A program made the translations under genes and the position numbers. A stretch of 59,352 bases of DNA, from contig NZ_WHSB02000023.1 in the NCBI RefSeq assembly GCF_010994755.1, forward strand, positions 1-59,352. Reading direction: 5' to 3'. Positions 20,523 through 28,312 of the stretch are shown here, piece after piece; positions within the stretch are counted from its first letter, which is position 1, and the number at the start of each line of letters is the position of its first letter. The DNA comes from Shinella lacus (GTDB taxonomy: Bacteria > Pseudomonadota > Alphaproteobacteria > Rhizobiales > Rhizobiaceae). The notes beneath the pieces were generated by a model. It worked only from the letters and a program-made list of their open reading frames with translations. It was not told where the DNA came from and searched no databases.

Positions 20523-22040
20523 CTAGTGCGGGGCCGCCTCCGCGGCCGTCATGTAGTCTTCCAGCGCAGCCGTTTCGTCGGCCGTCAGATGCAATCCTCG
20601 TTTGGTCCTCCGCCACAGCACGTCCTCGGCGTGCCGGGCCCATTCTTCCTTCATCAGCCAGCGCACTTCACGCTCGTAGAGGTCGCTGCCGAAATGCCGT
20701 CCAAGATCGTCGATCGTCTTCGCCCCGTCCAGCATTGCCGCGGCACGCGTGCCATAGAGCCGAACCAGGCGGCGCGCGTGCACGCTGGCCAGAAAGGGAA
20801 AGCGGGATGAAAGCGCCTTCACCTCGGCGTCGAATCCGTCGACCTTGAAGTCTCCGCCCGGCAGCCGCGATTGGGCCGTCCAGCGGTCGCCCTTCACGCC
20901 GATCGCTTCCCCGATCTTCTCCAGCGCCGATTCGGCAAGACGCCGGTAGGTGGTGAGCTTGCCGCCGAAAATGTTGAGCAGCGGCGCCACGCCATCGCCG
21001 CCCTCGATCTTCAAGACGTAGTCGCGCGTCGCTTCCTGTGCCTTGCTGGCACCGTCGTCGAAAAGCGGGCGCACGCCGGAATAGGTCCAGACGATGTCGT
21101 CACGCGTCACCGGCTCGGAAAAATATTCGCTCGCCGATTGGCAAAGATAGCCGATTTCCGCGTCGCTGATGCGAACATCTCGGGGATCGCCCTGATAGTC
21201 GCGGTCGGTCGTGCCGATCAGCGTGAACTCTTCCTGGTAGGGAATGGCGAAGATGATACGCCCGTCCGGGTTCTGGAAGAAGTATGCGCGCGGATCGGCG
21301 AATTTCTTCTTCACGACGATGTGACTGCCCTGCACGAGGCGGACATTGTGTACGTCGTTGCGGCCGAAGGACGAGGCGAGCACCTTGTCGACCCAAGGCC
21401 CCGCCGCATTGACCAGCATGCGGGCGCGAAAAACCTCACGCGCACCGGTGTCGACATTCTCTGTCTCGACGTTCCAGTGACCGTTTTCGCGGCGCGCGGT
21501 AACCACCTTGGTGCCGGTGCGGATATCCGCGCCGCGATTGGCGGCATCACGGGCGTTGAGCACGACGAGGCGCGCATCGTCCACCCAGCCGTCGGAATAT
21601 TCGAAGGCCTTGCGAAACAGCTTCTTGAGCGGGCCGCCGGCCGGGTCCTTCGCAAGGTCCAGCGTGCGGGTCGCCGGCAGCAGCTTGCGGCCGCCGATAT
21701 AGTCATAAAGAAACAAGCCGAGGCGGATAAGCCAGGCCGGGCGCGGCCCGCCCGTCTGGAAAGGCAGCACGAAGCGCATCGGCCAGATGACATGCGGCGC
21801 CATCGCCCAGAGCACTTCGCGCTCCATCAGCGCTTCGCGCACCAGGCGGAATTCGTAATGTTCGAGATAGCGCAGGCCGCCGTGGATGAGCTTGGTGGAG
21901 GCCGAGGACGTGCCGGAGGCAAAATCCTTCATCTCGGCAAGCACCACCGAATAACCACGGCCCGCCGCATCGCGCGCAATGCCGCAGCCGTTGATGCCGC
22001 CACCGATGACAAAAATATCGCGGATCACGTCGCCGTCCAA
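20523..22040 (-). CDS. glpD: Aerobic glycerol-3-phosphate dehydrogenase
   Basis: GlpD is a peripheral inner-membrane FAD enzyme that oxidises glycerol-3-phosphate to dihydroxyacetone phosphate and feeds electrons to quinone. The dinucleotide motif GGGINGCGIA starts near residue 12; the C-terminal DAO domain is complete. Upstream ATG 22136 adds 32 residues without family character. A GGGAGGGG sequence on the minus strand places the start at TTG 22040, giving 505 aa, the usual size. It is the first gene of the transporter operon. Confidence 0.93.
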   Translation of the reverse strand: MDGDVIRDIFVIGGGINGCGIARDAAGRGYSVVLAEMKDFASGTSSASTKLIHGGLRYLEHYEFRLVREALMEREVLWAMAPHVIWPMRFVLPFQTGGPRPAWLIRLGLFLYDYIGGRKLLPATRTLDLAKDPAGGPLKKLFRKAFEYSDGWVDDARLVVLNARDAANRGADIRTGTKVVTARRENGHWNVETENVDTGAREVFRARMLVNAAGPWVDKVLASSFGRNDVHNVRLVQGSHIVVKKKFADPRAYFFQNPDGRIIFAIPYQEEFTLIGTTDRDYQGDPRDVRISDAEIGYLCQSASEYFSEPVTRDDIVWTYSGVRPLFDDGASKAQEATRDYVLKIEGGDGVAPLLNIFGGKLTTYRRLAESALEKIGEAIGVKGDRWTAQSRLPGGDFKVDGFDAEVKALSSRFPFLASVHARRLVRLYGTRAAAMLDGAKTIDDLGRHFGSDLYEREVRWLMKEEWARHAEDVLWRRTKRGLHLTADETAALEDYMTAAEAAPH

Positions 22041-22094
22041 AGTCCCCTCCCATTTCGCATCGCACAAATTTTGCGCAGTTGCGAAAGCCAGTGG

Positions 22095-22135
22095 AGTTAA
22101 AACGAAAACATTCCGAATGTCAAACGAATGCAACA
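22095..22135 (-). promoter_or_regulatory. glp operon promoter with GlpR-like operator repeats
   Basis: On the minus strand -35 TTGACA (22118-22123) and -10 TTAACT (22095-22100) are 17 bp apart. The promoter is embedded in repeats: a perfect 13-bp palindrome ACATTC-C-GAATGT (22108-22120) plus TTCGTTT-type half-sites on either side. The half-sites match those in front of glpR, so GlpR repression of both is likely, though inferred. Confidence 0.6.
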
Positions 22136-22154
22136 CAAATGCGTTCAGGCGGCA

Positions 22155-22925
22155 TCAACCCGCCGCGGACGTCTCGATCAGGCGCACGTCATGCTCCTGG
22201 CAAATGCCGCGAATGCCCTCGAAAGGACAGCTGTCGGTGATGAAGGTATGGACCTGCGAGAGGTGGCCGATGCGCACCGGCGCGGTCCTTTCGAATTTCG
22301 TCGAATCCGAAACCAGGATGACATGGCGGGAATTGGCCATGATCGCCTGCGCCACCTTCACCTCGCGATAATCGAAGTCGAGCAGCGCGCCGTCCTCGTC
22401 GATTGCCGAGACGCCGATCACCGCATAATCCACCTTGAACTGCCGGATGAAATCGACCGCGGCCTCCCCGACGATCCCGCCATCCGCACCCCGCACGACG
22501 CCGCCGGCAATCACCACCTCGATCGAGGGATGGACCCGCAAGCGATTGGCAACATTGATGTTATTGGTGATGACCATCAGCTCTTTGTGTTCGAGCAGCG
22601 CCTCGCCAACGGCTTCCGTCGTCGTGCCGATATTGATGAAGAGCGAGGAATTATCGGGGATCATGGCAGCGGCCGCGCGGCCGATCGCCTGCTTTTCGGG
22701 AGCGGCAATCGAGCGCCGCGCCTCATATCTGACATTCTCGTTGCCGCTCGGAAACAGCGCGCCGCCATGAATGCGCGTCAAGGCCTTGCTGTCGCACAGA
22801 TCGTTCAGGTCCTTGCGGATGGTCTGCGGCGTGACGGAGAATCGCGCCGCGAGATCCTCCACCAGCACCCGGCCCTGGGTTTTTGCGAGATCCAGAATCT
22901 CCGTCTGGCGCCCCGTCAGAAACAT
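22155..22925 (-). CDS. glpR: DeoR-family transcriptional repressor, GlpR-like
   Basis: This 256-aa regulator has an N-terminal DeoR helix-turn-helix (residues 1-57, with RFSVTPQTIRKDLNDL) and a C-terminal sugar-phosphate sensor domain (about 75-235). Immediately upstream of glpD in the same direction, it is the obvious repressor of the glycerol genes. The family ligand for GlpR is glycerol-3-phosphate. An inverted repeat in its own promoter suggests autoregulation. Confidence 0.85.
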   Translation of the reverse strand: MFLTGRQTEILDLAKTQGRVLVEDLAARFSVTPQTIRKDLNDLCDSKALTRIHGGALFPSGNENVRYEARRSIAAPEKQAIGRAAAAMIPDNSSLFINIGTTTEAVGEALLEHKELMVITNNINVANRLRVHPSIEVVIAGGVVRGADGGIVGEAAVDFIRQFKVDYAVIGVSAIDEDGALLDFDYREVKVAQAIMANSRHVILVSDSTKFERTAPVRIGHLSQVHTFITDSCPFEGIRGICQEHDVRLIETSAAG

Positions 22926-22937
22926 GAGCCCCTCCCT

Positions 22938-22990
22938 TGCTTTCGTTTGTTTTCATAATATGCAAAAACGAAAGCACATCAATTGATCCG
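22938..22990 (-). promoter_or_regulatory. glpR promoter and inverted-repeat operator
   Basis: TGCTTTCGTTT (22938-22948) and AAACGAAAGCA (22966-22976) form an exact 11-bp inverted repeat with a 17-bp spacer. On the minus strand a -35-like TTGATG sits just upstream of the first arm and a -10-like TATTAT lies between the arms. A bound repressor would therefore cover the promoter. The same TTTCGTTT half-site recurs before glpD. Confidence 0.65.
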
Positions 22991-23000
22991 TTCCGCCTTC

Positions 23001-23028
23001 TTGGAGCATGCCCTTATTTTTGTGATAC
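23001..23028 (+). promoter_or_regulatory. Candidate promoter of the downstream SDR gene
   Basis: TTGGAG (23001-23006) and TGATAC (23023-23028) are spaced by 16 bp. The ATG follows 39 bp later behind a GGAGGAG ribosome site. This is a plausible but unproven sigma-70 promoter. Confidence 0.4.
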
Positions 23029-23066
23029 TGGCAAACGGTTGAGCGGCGATTAGCGGAGGAGAACCC

Positions 23067-23837
23067 ATGTTTCATCCAGCCTTGTTCAAGGGCGCAAATG
23101 TCGTCGTGACCGGCGCGGGGCGCGGCATCGGGCTGGAGATTGCCCGGCAGTTCCTCGATTGCGGCGCCCATGTGCTGCTGCATGGCGGCCGCGCCGCGTC
23201 TGGCCCGCTGCCCGATTTCCTGGAGGCCGCCGTCGGCGAAGCCCGGGCGCATATCGTCTATGGCGACTTTCTGGAGGAAGGCGGCATCGGCGCGATCCTG
23301 CAACGGGTGGACAGCCTGTTCCCGCATGTCGACGTGCTCATCAACAATGCCGGCACCATGGTCGGCCGTTTCCCGGCCGCGGACCTGACCGACGAGCAAT
23401 ATGAAACGGTCGTGCGCCTCAACCAGACGTCCGTCGTCGAAGTGACGCGCGCGCTGCTGCGGGCGCTGCGTCGTGCGCCGCATGCCGCGATCGTCAACAC
23501 GGTCTCGATCTCGGCGCTGACCGGCGGCAGCCCCGGCTCGGCGATCTATTCGGCAACCAAGGCCTTCGTCTCGACCTATTCCAAGGGCCTCGCCCGGGAA
23601 CTCGCGCCCGACGGCATCCGCGTCAATTGCGTCTCCCCCGGCACGATCACCACGGATTTCCATTCCCGCTATTCATCGGCAGACAAGCTGGAGGCGACGC
23701 GCAAGACGATCCCCTTGCAGCGGCTCGGCACGGCGGAGGACTGCGCCCCCGCCTATCTCTTCCTCGCCTCCAACGCGCTGTCCGGCTACATCACCGGCCA
23801 GGTGCTGGAGGTGAACGGCGGCCAGCTTATCTGCTAG
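23067..23837 (+). CDS. SDR family oxidoreductase
   Basis: This is a classical short-chain dehydrogenase of 256 aa. It has the glycine motif TGAGRGIG near residue 13, NNAG (about 92), catalytic Tyr in YSATK with its Lys four residues on, and the SPGTI segment after strand 6. It resembles 3-oxoacyl-ACP-reductase-like SDRs, but the substrate cannot be assigned. Its stop codon overlaps the stop region of the convergent AcuI-like gene. Confidence 0.82.
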   Translation: MFHPALFKGANVVVTGAGRGIGLEIARQFLDCGAHVLLHGGRAASGPLPDFLEAAVGEARAHIVYGDFLEEGGIGAILQRVDSLFPHVDVLINNAGTMVGRFPAADLTDEQYETVVRLNQTSVVEVTRALLRALRRAPHAAIVNTVSISALTGGSPGSAIYSATKAFVSTYSKGLARELAPDGIRVNCVSPGTITTDFHSRYSSADKLEATRKTIPLQRLGTAEDCAPAYLFLASNALSGYITGQVLEVNGGQLIC

Positions 23838-24829
23838 GCGTTCACGTCGACGACGACGCGGCCCTTCACCTTGCCTTCGAGAATCTGGTTCGCGAGGTCC
23901 GGCAGGTCGGAGAGCCGGTGCTCGACGATCATGGCCTCCAGCTTGTCCATCGGCAGGTCGCTGGCGATGCGGTTCCACGCGTCGACGCGCTGGTCATAGG
24001 GCCGCATGACCGAATCGATGCCGAGCAGGCTGACGCCGCGCAACAGGAACGGAATGACGGTGAAGGACGGCACGGCAGCACCGGCGGCAAGACCGACCGA
24101 GGCGACGGCGCCGTCATATTTCATCTGCTTGAGCACCCGCGCCAGCATGTCGCCGCCGACCGCATCGATGGCGCCGGCCCAGCGCTCCGATTCGAGCGGC
24201 TTGCTGTTCGCTTCCGCAAGCTCGCCCCGATCTACGATGGTTTCGGCGCCGAGGCTCTTCAGATAATCGGCGGTCTCCGGCCGACCCGTCACGGCTGCAA
24301 CCGAATAGCCGAGCCTCGCCAGCAGCGCGACGGCGACCGAGCCGACGCCGCCGGCAGCACCCGTCACCAGCACTTCGCCCTTCAGCGGCGAAAGCCCGGC
24401 CTCTTCCAGCACGATGACCGACAGCATGGAGGTGAGCCCGGCCGTGCCGATCGCCATTGCCTGCCGCGTCGAGAGCTCTTCCGGCAACGGCACCAGCCAG
24501 TCGGCCTTCACTTTCGCGCGCGTCGCATAACCGCCCCACCACATCTCGCCGACGCGCCAGCCGGTCAGCACCACCCGGTCGCCCGGCCGGTAGCGCGGAT
24601 CGTCCGAGGCCTCGACCGTGCCGGCGAAATCCACGCCCGGCACATGCGGGAAGGTCCGCACCAGCCCGCCCTTGCCGTTGATGCACAGCCCGTCCTTATA
24701 GTTGAGCGTCGAATATTCGACGGCGACCGTGACGTCGCCATCCGGAAGCCGCGAATCGTCCAGCTCCTGGATCGACGCGGAAACCGCGCCGTCGCCGGCC
24801 TTCTCGACTAACAGTGCTTGGAACGTCAT
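23834..24829 (-). CDS. MDR family oxidoreductase, AcuI/YhdH acrylyl-CoA reductase-like
   Basis: This 331-aa medium-chain reductase lacks the zinc ligands of alcohol dehydrogenases. It has the family features YSTLNYKDGLC, VPGVDFAGTV and the NADPH motif AAGGVGSVA near residue 157. AcuI/YhdH enzymes reduce acryloyl-CoA with NADPH to propionyl-CoA and protect against acrylate. That function is inferred from family membership. It is divergent from the LysR gene and convergent with the SDR. Confidence 0.8.
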   Translation of the reverse strand: MTFQALLVEKAGDGAVSASIQELDDSRLPDGDVTVAVEYSTLNYKDGLCINGKGGLVRTFPHVPGVDFAGTVEASDDPRYRPGDRVVLTGWRVGEMWWGGYATRAKVKADWLVPLPEELSTRQAMAIGTAGLTSMLSVIVLEEAGLSPLKGEVLVTGAAGGVGSVAVALLARLGYSVAAVTGRPETADYLKSLGAETIVDRGELAEANSKPLESERWAGAIDAVGGDMLARVLKQMKYDGAVASVGLAAGAAVPSFTVIPFLLRGVSLLGIDSVMRPYDQRVDAWNRIASDLPMDKLEAMIVEHRLSDLPDLANQILEGKVKGRVVVDVNA

Positions 24830-24930
24830 GGCTTTCTCCTCGTGATCGCTTGCCTCGTCCCAGATATAGGGCGCGGGGCATTGGTGCCGCCACTGTTCTT
24901 TTGTATCAAGGGGAAGGAGGCCGGTTGCCG

Positions 24931-25824
24931 ATGATAGACAAGCTCGAATATTTCATCGCGCTCGCCCGCGAAAAACATTTTGCGCGGGCGGCGGAAGAGC
25001 TCGGCATTTCGCAGCCGACGCTTTCGGCGGCGGTCCGCCAGCTGGAAGACCAGCTCGGCGTGATGCTCGTCGTGCGCGGCTCGCGCTTCCAGGGCCTGAC
25101 GCCGGAAGGCCAGCGCGTGCTCGAATGGGCGCGCCGCATCGTCGGCGACACCCGCACGATGCGCGAGGAGATGCGCGCCGCGCGAAAAGGCCTTTCCGGC
25201 CATATCCGCCTTGCCGCCATCCCCACCACGCTCGCCATGGTGCCGCGCATCACCGCGCCCTTCCAGGAAAAGCACCCGGACGTCACCTTCTCGATCCTGT
25301 CGACGACCTCGATCAAGATCCTCGGCCTGCTCGAAAACCTGGAGATCGACGCCGGCCTCACCTATCTCGAAAACGAGCCGCTTGGGCGCGTCACCAGCGT
25401 GCCGCTGCTGCACGAGCATTATTGCCTCGTCACCGCCAAGGGCACCGCCTTCGCCGATCGCGAAACCGTGACCTGGCAGGACGCGGGCAGCGTTAGGCTT
25501 TGTCTATTGACCGCAGACATGCAGAACCGCCGCATCATCAACCGGCACTTCGCCGAAGCCGGCGTCACCGTCGAGCCCTCGCTGGAGGCCAACTCGATGA
25601 TCGTGCTGTTCTCCCATGTGCGCACGGGACGCTGGGCCAGCATCATGCCAAGAAATGTTGCAAAATCATTTGGATTTCCTGAGGAAATAAGTATAGTTTC
25701 GCTTGTAGACCCAGAGCCGCACCATACTGTCGGCCTAGTCGCAACCCATCGCGAGCCCTTTACGCCGCTCGTCTCCGCCCTGCTGCACGAAGCGCGCGTG
25801 CTTGCCGAAAAAGGGATCGATTGA
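24931..25824 (+). CDS. LysR-family regulator of the formate dehydrogenase operon (FdsR-like)
   Basis: The N-terminal winged helix-turn-helix (residues 1-60, FARAAEELGISQPTLSAAVRQLE) and the LysR substrate-binding domain (about 90-295) are complete. ATG 24931 follows GGAGG with 10-nt spacing; an in-frame TTG six bases earlier is an alternative. It lies directly upstream of fdsG in the same direction, as FdsR does in other bacteria, with a LysR-type box overlapping its stop codon. Codons over about 25650-25745 are markedly more A/T-rich than the rest of the gene. The effector is unknown; formate is the obvious candidate. Confidence 0.85.
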   Translation: MIDKLEYFIALAREKHFARAAEELGISQPTLSAAVRQLEDQLGVMLVVRGSRFQGLTPEGQRVLEWARRIVGDTRTMREEMRAARKGLSGHIRLAAIPTTLAMVPRITAPFQEKHPDVTFSILSTTSIKILGLLENLEIDAGLTYLENEPLGRVTSVPLLHEHYCLVTAKGTAFADRETVTWQDAGSVRLCLLTADMQNRRIINRHFAEAGVTVEPSLEANSMIVLFSHVRTGRWASIMPRNVAKSFGFPEEISIVSLVDPEPHHTVGLVATHREPFTPLVSALLHEARVLAEKGID

Positions 25825-25842
25825 TAGGAATTTTCTATCGAT
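25820..25842 (+). promoter_or_regulatory. LysR-type binding box upstream of fdsG
   Basis: The arms ATTGATAG and CTATCGAT surround a 7-bp A/T-rich spacer and contain the T-N11-A core (ATAG-N7-CTAT). The site overlaps the last codons of the LysR gene and is about 170 bp before the fdsG start. It is probably the activator site for the formate dehydrogenase operon. Confidence 0.6.
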
Positions 25843-26009
25843 CAACGGCTTTGCTTTATTGACCCGCCGTCTCCCGACTGAGAAGCTGTTGGGATTATGC
25901 CGCGCAGATCGACAGGGTTCCGGTCTTCGCCGAACAGTTTCAATGGTGTCGGCGCGTTAGAACCCCTGATTTCGTAGCGGTTCATTCGTGTCGGTTGGGA
26001 GGCCTGACC

Positions 26010-26489
26010 ATGAATGTGCACGTGACCGGCAACGATGTAGGTGCGAGGACGCTGGCGATCGTCGGCGAATTGAAGGGGCTCGAAGGGCCGCTTCTGCCCA
26101 TCCTGCACGAAATCCAGGCGGAGTTCGGCTATGTGCCGCAGGAAAGCCTGCCGGTCATTGCCGAGCAGTTGAACCTGTCGCGCGCCGAGGTGCACGGCGT
26201 CGTCACCTTCTACCACGACTACCGCGACCACCCGACGGGGCGGCATGTGCTAAAGCTCTGTCGCGCCGAGGCCTGTCAGGCGATGGGCGGGGACGAGGTC
26301 GCCGAGCGCGTGAAATCGCTGCTCGGCATTGATTTCCACCAGACGACGCTGGACGGCGCGGTGACGCTGGAGCCCGTCTACTGTCTCGGGCTCTGTTCCT
26401 GCGCACCGGCCGCGATGTTCGACGGCGCGGTGCATGGAAGGGTCGATGCCGAACTTGCAAAAGAACTCGTCGCGGAGGCACGCCGATGA
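26010..26489 (+). CDS. fdsG: NAD-dependent formate dehydrogenase gamma subunit
   Basis: FdsG is a NuoE-like [2Fe-2S] subunit of the soluble molybdenum formate dehydrogenase, passing electrons between the FdsB and FdsA modules. The 159-aa protein has the thioredoxin-like ferredoxin pattern with cysteines in CRAEAC and CLGLCSC. ATG 26010 follows GGGAGG. It is the first structural gene and overlaps fdsB by 4 bp. Confidence 0.92.
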   Translation: MNVHVTGNDVGARTLAIVGELKGLEGPLLPILHEIQAEFGYVPQESLPVIAEQLNLSRAEVHGVVTFYHDYRDHPTGRHVLKLCRAEACQAMGGDEVAERVKSLLGIDFHQTTLDGAVTLEPVYCLGLCSCAPAAMFDGAVHGRVDAELAKELVAEARR

Positions 26490-28042
26490 CCGTTCGCATC
26501 TACGTTCCCCGCGATGCCGCAGCCCTTGCGCTTGGCGCCGACCGCGTTGCCAAGGCGCTTTCCCGCGAGGCGGAGACCCGCAAGCTCGACATCACGATCG
26601 TGCACAACGGCTCGCGCGGCATGCACTGGCTGGAGCCGCTGGTCGAGGTGGAGACGGCGCAAGGCCGCATCGCCTATGGCCCGGTCAAACCATCCGACGT
26701 CGCAGCCCTGCTCGACGCCGGGCTCCTCGAAGGTAAAGCGCATCCGCTCTGTCTTGGCGGAACGGAAGAGATTCCGTTCCTGAAGAACCAGACCCGGCTC
26801 ACCTTCGCCCGCTGCGGCGTCATCGATCCCGTCTCGCTGGACGACTACAAGGCCCATGGCGGCCTGAAGGGCCTCGAAAACGCCATCGCAATGGCGCCCG
26901 CCGATGTCGTCAAGCAGGTCACTGACAGCGGCCTGCGCGGCCGCGGCGGCGCCGGCTTCCCCACGGGCATCAAGTGGAAGACCGTGCTGGATGCGCCGGG
27001 CGACCGCAAATACATCGTCTGCAACGCCGACGAAGGCGACAGCGGCACCTTTGCCGACCGCATGATCATGGAAGGCGATCCCTTCGTGCTGATCGAGGGC
27101 ATGGCAATCGCCGGCCTTGCGACCGGCGCCACCAAGGGCTTCGTCTATATCCGCTCGGAATATCCGCAGGCGATCGACGCCATGAACGAGGCGGTCACAG
27201 TGGCGCGCGGCGCCGGCGTGCTCGGCCCCTCGGTGCTTGGTTCCGGCAAGGCCTTCGACATGGAAATCCGCGTCGGCGCCGGCGCCTATGTCTGCGGCGA
27301 GGAAACGGCGCTGCTCAACAGTCTGGAAGGCAAGCGCGGCATCGTGCGCGCCAAGCCGCCGCTGCCGGCATTGCAGGGTTTCATGGGCCGCCCGACGGTG
27401 GTCAACAACGTCATCTCGCTCGCCTCCGTGCCGATCATCATGGACAAGGGCGCTGATTTCTACCGAGACTTCGGCATGGGCCGCTCGCGCGGCACGATCC
27501 CGCTCCAGATCGCCGGCAACGTCAAGCACGGCGGCCTTTACGAGACCGCGTTCGGCCTGACGCTCGGCGAGATCATCGACGTCATCGGCGGCGGCACGGC
27601 CACCGGCCGTCCGGTGCGCGCCGTGCAGGTCGGCGGCCCGCTCGGCGCTTATTTCCCGCGCGCCCTGTTCGATACGCCCTTCGACTACGAGGCTTTCGCG
27701 GCCAAGGACGGCCTCATCGGCCACGCCGGCATCACCGTCTTCGACGACACGGTCGACATGCTGAAGCAGGCGCGCTTCGCCATGGAGTTCTGCGCCGTCG
27801 AAAGCTGCGGCAAGTGCACGCCCTGTCGCATCGGCTCGACGCGCGGCGTCGAGACGGCGGACCGGATCGCCCAGGGCATCGAGCCGGAGAAGAACCGCGA
27901 ACTGCTCGCCGACCTCTGCAACACGATGAAATTCGGCTCGCTCTGCGCGCTGGGCGGCTTCACGCCCTATCCGGTGCTCAGCGCCATGAACCATTTCCCG
28001 GAGGACTTTTCGCCCGCACCGATGGTGGAGGCGGCGGAATGA
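26486..28042 (+). CDS. fdsB: NAD-dependent formate dehydrogenase beta subunit
   Basis: FdsB is the diaphorase module (518 aa) that binds FMN and NAD+ and reduces NAD+ with electrons from formate. An N-terminal thioredoxin-like ferredoxin-type region (about 1-100) is fused to a NuoF-like core. The core has GRGGAGFPTG, the NADH/FMN loop with CNADEGDSGTFADR, and the [4Fe-4S] site ESCGKCTPCR near residue 435. It overlaps both neighbours by 4 bp, implying translational coupling. Confidence 0.94.
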   Translation: MTVRIYVPRDAAALALGADRVAKALSREAETRKLDITIVHNGSRGMHWLEPLVEVETAQGRIAYGPVKPSDVAALLDAGLLEGKAHPLCLGGTEEIPFLKNQTRLTFARCGVIDPVSLDDYKAHGGLKGLENAIAMAPADVVKQVTDSGLRGRGGAGFPTGIKWKTVLDAPGDRKYIVCNADEGDSGTFADRMIMEGDPFVLIEGMAIAGLATGATKGFVYIRSEYPQAIDAMNEAVTVARGAGVLGPSVLGSGKAFDMEIRVGAGAYVCGEETALLNSLEGKRGIVRAKPPLPALQGFMGRPTVVNNVISLASVPIIMDKGADFYRDFGMGRSRGTIPLQIAGNVKHGGLYETAFGLTLGEIIDVIGGGTATGRPVRAVQVGGPLGAYFPRALFDTPFDYEAFAAKDGLIGHAGITVFDDTVDMLKQARFAMEFCAVESCGKCTPCRIGSTRGVETADRIAQGIEPEKNRELLADLCNTMKFGSLCALGGFTPYPVLSAMNHFPEDFSPAPMVEAAE

Positions 28043-28254
28043 GCGAAGCGGAAAAAGTCAAAGGCCCGGCCTCCTACTTTCCCTCGATCGAGAAGAAATA
28101 CGGCCAGCCGATCGAACATTGGAAGACCATCATCCGCGCGCAGGATGGCAAGGCGCATATGCAGATCGTGGCGCTCCTGAAGGAAACGCACGGTCTCGGC
28201 CATGGCCATGCCAACGCGCTTGTTGCGGCAACGCTCGCCGATACGAAGTCCTAG
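28039..28254 (+). CDS. DUF4287 small protein inserted in the formate dehydrogenase operon
   Basis: This 71-aa protein resembles DUF4287 proteins: a short helical domain with SYFPSIEKKYGQPIEHW and a second helix ending HGLGHGHANALV. Its ATG overlaps the fdsB stop by 4 bp, so it is coupled to fdsB translation, and fdsA begins 58 bp downstream. DUF4287 members often occur alone and have no established role in formate dehydrogenase. A structural or assembly function here is only suggested by position. Confidence 0.8.
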   Translation: MSEAEKVKGPASYFPSIEKKYGQPIEHWKTIIRAQDGKAHMQIVALLKETHGLGHGHANALVAATLADTKS

Positions 28255-28312
28255 AACAGAACCAAGTCGCCCGGGCACCGCCCGCGGCGCAAAAATTGAT
28301 CCGGAGGTTCCC

